A stretch of 10,484 nucleotides of DNA from Sanchytrium tribonematis. Its lineage: Eukaryota > Sanchytriomycota > Sanchytriomycetes > Sanchytriales > Sanchytriaceae. Each line of letters opens with the position of its first letter. Position 1 is the first letter of the stretch. The notes under the pieces were generated by a model. That model worked only from the letters and a program-made list of their open reading frames with translations. It ran no database searches and was not told where the DNA came from. The position numbers were made by a program, and so were the translations under genes. The stretch is taken from contig JADGIG010000296.1 of assembly GCA_018985235.1 (NCBI GenBank), positions 1 to 10,484 of the forward strand, in the 5' to 3' direction. Positions 6,844 through 10,484 of the stretch are shown here, piece after piece.

Positions 6844-8733
6844 ATGCAAAAACCATACCATTATGGAATGTGGGCGCCACCGAGTATAGAAGAACTTACA
6901 TTAAATCCTCCTAGGATTCAAAAGTCTACGGTTTGCGGTTCCAAAATCCAAATTCTCCTCTCCTCGCCATTTTACCAAGCCGGGGATGTACTTCACGGGA
7001 GACTATTACTAGATCTTGCTCCTCATACTTTTATTGGAAACATATGTATTGGATTAAAAGGACAAGAGCAAATTATTTGCCCGCTGTTGAAAACAACGGA
7101 CCCGTTTTTACACTCTTTTTCCACCATTCAAGATGCCCTTGCAACGCCAATTAATAATATTAGCGGTAAAAGACATTATACATATACAGGATATCGTAAA
7201 GCCCAGCCAGGTAAGATTGTCATTCCGTTTAGTTTCTCATTGCCTTTGGATTTACCAAGTTCAAATTTATATAAAAAAGTATGCTCCGTGAACTACGAAA
7301 TAGTCGCAATTTGTGAAATACTTAGATTCACTGATCCAAAATTGTTAATCAAGAGCATTGGTGTCAAGATTGTTGAACGATGGGATGATTTTGGCAATCC
7401 ATTTTTCTCTAAACCTGTCGGTGGTTCTTTCTCAAAGCAAATCGTGCTTACACCAGGTATAGTACACCTACATGCTGAAATTGAAAATAGAGGAATGAAT
7501 TCATTCTCCAAAAATTATGTCAAAATTTCAGTTAGAAATTCAACTACTAAAAAAATTTGCGGAATCAAATTACAATTGTTAAAAAAATGTACTATTCCTT
7601 ATCTACCGGGTTATGTTTTACCTCAAGACGAATTCCAGAGTGACACCTTTGATACTACAAGTCCTGAAGAATTGATTAAGACGCGAGTAATGTGGAGCAA
7701 AAAATTTAGTGGACAAAATTGCTCTTTTGATCCTGGTGAATTCAGAACAGAAGTTCTGGAGTTCTATTGCCCAGAGGAATGCTATACCGGGCGCCTAACT
7801 TCATTATTTTACATTTCGACAGTATTGAGGATCAAATTAATTGTCGGAGTTCTAACAAAACCTTTGGATATAGAGCTTCCCATTATTGTTAGACCATTTG
7901 GAGCGGCCTTTAAACCACCAGGAATTGCATTCGAGGAGCAAATTCATCCTCTCCATTACAACCATCTATATTTGTCAGTTAAAGGAAAACAAAAAAGAAA
8001 TTGGCTTACAAACTTTATTGGAGAAAATCCTTCGTCACTAGAATCGTCGGAGGCTGGTGATGATGCAGGGCAGAGTTTGGATATGATCGACTTTGATGCA
8101 GCCAGAGCTAGTCAATTACCTTGGGGAAATGATCTTGGTGAAGACAGTATAAAAAGTCGACATATCACACCTCAATATAGACTCATGAAAAAGCTAGAAG
8201 CCAAATTTAGGAAGCTTAAAACAGTGGCATCAAGAGAAGAAATTGTCCAAAAACCATTTATTGTATTCCAAAATACGAAGAAGGAAAACGTTTATTATGG
8301 ATTTCAACGAAGTGATTTAAAATTGTGGGAATACCGCCTTACTAGCAACCTACCACCTCTTAAATTAAAGCGAAAAATACTTAAAGGCTCATCTCCTGCT
8401 ATTATAAACCCACGAGTCTATTTTAATAGCGAAGAGCGCTGTAAAAGGTCATTTTTTGCTTGGTATTTTGGTGTCTGTCCAATATTTGATGACAGCAACA
8501 AGAAAGACGAAGAAGAAAGTGCCATAACAACGGCACAGGAATATTATGGTGCAGGATGGTGGTGCAGTTTAAATGACAATAAGGCTGAAAATGTATACCC
8601 CGTAATTCCATCAATCGTTGAACCAGAGCAGTCGCTTAAAACTAAAAGTTCTTGGGGAGACTGGCTTCATGAATCTTATGAAAGCAGAGCAATTAAAAGA
8701 GAAACGATACCCAAAGAATGGAAGGAGCCTTAA
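6844..8733 (+). CDS. Alpha-arrestin family protein with a long unrecognised C-terminal region
   Basis: The product is 629 residues. An arrestin N-domain spans about 33-180: a basket-like start SKIQILLSSPFYQAGDVLHG (33-52), then IGNICIGLKGQEQI (64-77), GKIVIPFSFSLPLDLPSSN (123-141) and CSVNYEIVAICEI (147-159). The C-domain starts near 198 (KQIVLTPGIVHLHAEIEN, 198-215) and runs to about 355, ending around ELPIIVRPFG. Alpha-arrestins act in the cytosol as adaptors that guide ubiquitin ligases to membrane cargo. Here no PPxY motif is visible, so a NEDD4/Rsp5-type WW contact is not supported. The last roughly 270 residues match nothing I know; they hold a basic helix (about 440-465) and aromatic runs (FFAWYFGV, YGAGWWCSL, SSWGDWLHESY). 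ATG 6844 has an in-frame TAA directly upstream, fixing the start. The end overlaps the next frame by 16 nt. Confidence 0.82.
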   Translation: MQKPYHYGMWAPPSIEELTLNPPRIQKSTVCGSKIQILLSSPFYQAGDVLHGRLLLDLAPHTFIGNICIGLKGQEQIICPLLKTTDPFLHSFSTIQDALATPINNISGKRHYTYTGYRKAQPGKIVIPFSFSLPLDLPSSNLYKKVCSVNYEIVAICEILRFTDPKLLIKSIGVKIVERWDDFGNPFFSKPVGGSFSKQIVLTPGIVHLHAEIENRGMNSFSKNYVKISVRNSTTKKICGIKLQLLKKCTIPYLPGYVLPQDEFQSDTFDTTSPEELIKTRVMWSKKFSGQNCSFDPGEFRTEVLEFYCPEECYTGRLTSLFYISTVLRIKLIVGVLTKPLDIELPIIVRPFGAAFKPPGIAFEEQIHPLHYNHLYLSVKGKQKRNWLTNFIGENPSSLESSEAGDDAGQSLDMIDFDAARASQLPWGNDLGEDSIKSRHITPQYRLMKKLEAKFRKLKTVASREEIVQKPFIVFQNTKKENVYYGFQRSDLKLWEYRLTSNLPPLKLKRKILKGSSPAIINPRVYFNSEERCKRSFFAWYFGVCPIFDDSNKKDEEESAITTAQEYYGAGWWCSLNDNKAENVYPVIPSIVEPEQSLKTKSSWGDWLHESYESRAIKRETIPKEWKEP

Positions 8734-8966
8734 ACTTTGTCAAAGTGTTGCCCATTCTAGCAGATTTCAAGAAGCCTTCTTCAACGATAATAAAACATTC
8801 TATCTTATTTACAAAGTTTATTCTAGGTGTTGAGTCAAATATGGAACTTTCAGAAATAGGAGATGATGAGATCAAGAAACTTACTACTGATTACATGCTG
8901 AAATATTACCAAAGACCTAGAAAATTCGAGCGTAAGGTAAAAGCTAGATTTGAGAATTATCTTTAG
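8718..8966 (+). CDS. Small basic protein, possibly mitochondrial ribosomal protein bS21
   Basis: The frame encodes 82 residues from ATG 8718, which overlaps the arrestin gene by 16 nt. ATG 8841 would give a 41-residue form with a 107-bp spacer instead. The C-terminal part, IKKLTTDYMLKYYQRPRKFE (about 53-72) followed by RKVKARFENYL, resembles the bS21 pattern in which a YYxKP turn is followed by an arginine/lysine-rich helix. bS21 is a small-subunit protein; a mitochondrial form would fit a nuclear gene. The match is short and low in complexity, so another small basic protein is possible. An AATAAA 9 nt after the TAG (8976-8981) supports a real transcript end. The TAG overlaps the opposite-strand NEDD1 stop by two bases. 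If the longer form is right, an AATAAA at 8789-8794 that could serve the arrestin lies inside it. Confidence 0.45.
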   Translation: MEGALNFVKVLPILADFKKPSSTIIKHSILFTKFILGVESNMELSEIGDDEIKKLTTDYMLKYYQRPRKFERKVKARFENYL

Positions 8967-10250
8967 CGCTTCTCCAATAAAAGCTTTAATCTTCTATTGT
9001 CTTCTTTCAATCTTTGAATTTCGGTTATAAGTGTTTTAAACATTTCGTCCACAGCGAGATTTTGAAGCATGGATTTAATATCTTTCTACATTAAAAATAA
9101 AAGCCTTTTGTTGATGCATTTGCTTAATCATTTCTACGTGAACATTTACAATGTCAGATTTGAACTCTTCTTTCAAGTTCTGAATTGAAATAAGTACATC
9201 TGATTCGGCAGATAAAGCTTGGGAAGGCTTTACAACATCAACATTTGCTGTAAGATTTTGTAGTCTCTCCTCCAAATTTGTCAATAAGTTTGAGGCTTTT
9301 TTCACACTTTGAAATGGGGTAACTTCTAATTCCATTGCATCATTAAGATTTTGAACGGAATCTGCAGTGACTCTTGGGGGTGTGAACAATTCAATAGGAG
9401 AATTAATTTCAAAGTCTGAGGTAATTTTTAGTTTGGAAGCAACAAAACTGACTTTTGATAAGGCAATGCTTTCAATGGTATCAAGAGATGCAGCTAACTT
9501 AATTAGACCATGGTTGTATCCTACATATAGCATACAACTCTGGTCATCAAAATAAATGCAGTTGCATTCTTTGCAATCTGTAGATGCCAAAATTTTACCT
9601 GCTGAACAATCAAATTTAACAAGATTCGAACCAGATATGAACATTATTTTCATAGCATTTGAAATGCAAAAGTCCTTCAAGTAGTCGTCTTGATAAATAG
9701 AAACAAGATTTTGTTTCAATAAATCATACATATAAACATTTGATTCAGTCATGACGTACATCTTGAATATATCAGAAGAGTTATAGCTCCATTTAATTTT
9801 TATGACACTTTCCTCAAACTCCAATTTTTGAAATTCTTTCGAAGTCCGATTCAAAATCTCAACATATAGACCACCAGAAACTGCGACCATAACATCATCA
9901 GCACTCAATTTTACCAGATTGTGTCTAATATTGTATGTATATATTTTTCCAGAAGTCTTTTGTCGCTTCAAATCGTAAACTCTCATTATCTCATCATCTG
10001 AAGAAAACACAATATAAGAATCATCTTTTGTTAAATCAAAGTCATGGACTCTTTCTTTGATTTTAAGTTGAATGCAGTCCATTATATTCAAAGAATTCCA
10101 TACATAAATTTTATAGTCGCTCAAGACCACTAAAAAGCATTCAGTTCCCCAAGACCACATCAATTTTTGTACTTTCATATCCGAAGATTTGTGTTTTAAC
10201 TTGCTTATCTCATTATAAAAAATCAGTTCATCAGAACCGACCGTAAGCAT
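8963..10250 (-). CDS. NEDD1: NEDD1, gamma-tubulin ring complex targeting WD40 protein; two exons
   Basis: Exon 1 (10250-9105, 382 codons) and exon 2 (9085-8963, 40 codons plus TAA) make 422 residues; human NEDD1 has 660. NEDD1 recruits the gamma-tubulin ring complex to centrosomes and spindles. Residues 1 to about 265 form degenerate WD40-like blades (YKIYVWNSL 46-54, DEIMRVYDLKR 86-96). A linker holds two TP sites (FTPPR 289-293, VTPFQ 310-314). The C-terminal helix is diagnostic: SDIVNVHVEMIKQMHQQ (365-381) parallels the human DIVNLQVEMIKQFHMQ. Exon 2 then gives MLQNLAVDE and ITEIQRLKEDNRRLK, parallel to the human helix ending EIERLREENKRLR. Without the join the protein stops after FIFNVERY and loses this part. 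The frame extends to a GTG at 10256, but ATG 10250 is the proper start. The linker is much shorter than in animals. Confidence 0.85.
8976..8981 (+). terminator. AATAAA after the bS21-like gene, inside NEDD1
   Basis: The hexamer begins 9 nt after TAG 8964-8966 on the plus strand and lies within the last NEDD1 codons on the other strand. A bS21-like mRNA ending here would be antisense to the NEDD1 3' end. Confidence 0.4.
9086..9104 (-). other. Putative 19-nt intron (GC-AG) in NEDD1
   Basis: The minus-strand segment is GCTTTTATTTTTAATGTAG, flanked by AAAAG and AAAGATATT. Removal is phase 0 and yields HQQ-KKDIKS-MLQNLAVDE. The six residues between the HQQ and MLQ blocks equal the six in human NEDD1 (LNEMHS). 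The 3' end TAATGTAG mirrors the CTAATTTAG of the first intron. The GC donor is unusual. The same product results from cutting one register earlier (AG...GT), because AG is repeated at the borders. One extra A in GAAAGA would also fix the frame but would leave six extra residues. Confidence 0.45.
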
Positions 10251-10308
10251 TTTCACTTTTTTTGACGGGGAAAATCGCCATGCAATGAATTTACTAAAAA
10301 AGTTACAA

Positions 10309-10314
10309 TTTATT
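10309..10314 (-). terminator. AATAAA overlapping the Cft1 stop codon
   Basis: The minus-strand TTTTAATAAATT places AATAAA so that it shares two bases with the TAA stop (10315-10313). The NEDD1 ATG (10250) is 62 bp downstream. Confidence 0.4.
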
Positions 10315-10484
10315 AAAATCTAGAAATCTCGAATTGTATCTTTGATAAATCATTCAAAAATCTGTCTTTAGTGATTCCAATCGATTCAGTAATACTTTGC
10401 TGAGTTGCACGATCCAGGTGAAGAAATTGCTTTGCGAATTCACCATCAATAATGTTCTTGTGAGGGTTTTCATCTAATCTGGCT
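10313..10484 (-). CDS. CFT1: C-terminus of CPSF160/Cft1, cleavage and polyadenylation factor subunit (partial)
   Basis: The last 56 codons and the TAA stop are in the window; the 5' end lies beyond base 10484, with one extra base before the first full codon. The sequence NPHKNIIDGEFAKQFLHLDR followed by ITESIGITKDRFLNDLSKIQ matches the C-terminus of CPSF160, where human reads VLDGELLNRYLYL and later KKIGTTPDIILDDL. It ends in RF, where the human protein ends in HF. CPSF160 belongs to the polymerase module that binds the AAUAAA signal with WDR33 and CPSF30. The paralogues DDB1 and SF3B3 share the DG[DE]L-type helix but not the IGxTxDxxLxDL ending, so Cft1 is the best call. It is on the same strand as NEDD1, 62 bp upstream of its start. 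Confidence 0.85.
   Translation of the reverse strand, partial: ARLDENPHKNIIDGEFAKQFLHLDRATQQSITESIGITKDRFLNDLSKIQFEISRF

Noticed and set aside
10251-10256. GTG start two codons upstream of NEDD1 ATG
   Set aside because: The first in-frame ATG (10250) aligns well with the family's N-terminus.
1-10484. Nucleomorph origin, suggested by 19-nt introns
   Set aside because: Genes for mitochondrial valine breakdown, alpha-arrestin and NEDD1 are not expected in a nucleomorph, and introns are too few.
1-10484. Mobile elements, CRISPR arrays, tRNA or rRNA genes, tandem repeats
   Set aside because: I found no transposase-like frame, terminal repeats, spaced repeats or cloverleaf sequence; nearly all bases are in the listed genes.

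Overview
This is a compact, AT-rich eukaryotic nuclear segment, apparently from an early-diverging fungus or close relative. Every gene I recognise is eukaryotic: splicing factor SF3B2/Cus1, tRNA methyltransferase Trm11, cleavage factor CPSF160/Cft1, gamma-tubulin adaptor NEDD1, an alpha-arrestin, a PPR protein and mitochondrial isobutyryl-CoA dehydrogenase. The standard code fits all frames. Small spacers, few and tiny introns, retained mitochondrial metabolism, and a NEDD1 gene (absent from yeasts, usual in centriole-bearing lineages) would suit a zoosporic or parasitic lineage such as Rozellomycota. That placement is inference; no sequence search was run.

Layout. 1-3425 holds three genes on the minus strand: the 5' part of an ACAD8-type acyl-CoA dehydrogenase (cut by the window edge), an unrecognised N-glycosylated single-pass membrane protein with an EGF-like signature (two frames joined by a likely 19-nt intron), and SF3B2/Cus1. 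A 21-bp spacer separates the SF3B2 start from the divergent Trm11 start. 3447-8966 is on the plus strand: Trm11, a PPR-like protein, a short polytopic membrane protein resembling the TMEM16/anoctamin-TMC-OSCA superfamily, an alpha-arrestin, and a small gene that may be mitochondrial ribosomal protein bS21. 8963-10484 is on the minus strand: NEDD1, whose last 40 codons lie in another frame and were found by hand, and the last 56 codons of CPSF160/Cft1. The stop codons of the small gene and NEDD1 overlap on opposite strands.

The most interesting signal is the pair of apparent 19-nt introns. Both are phase 0, both end in TAATNTAG, and each joins two frames into a sensible protein. In NEDD1 the join restores the spacing of the conserved C-terminal helix. 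A second signal is that AATAAA hexamers overlap or closely follow most stop codons. The genes serve unrelated housekeeping roles (RNA processing, mitochondria, centrosome, trafficking). I see no operon-like pathway, mobile element, CRISPR, tRNA or rRNA, and no gap over 300 bp lacks a gene.
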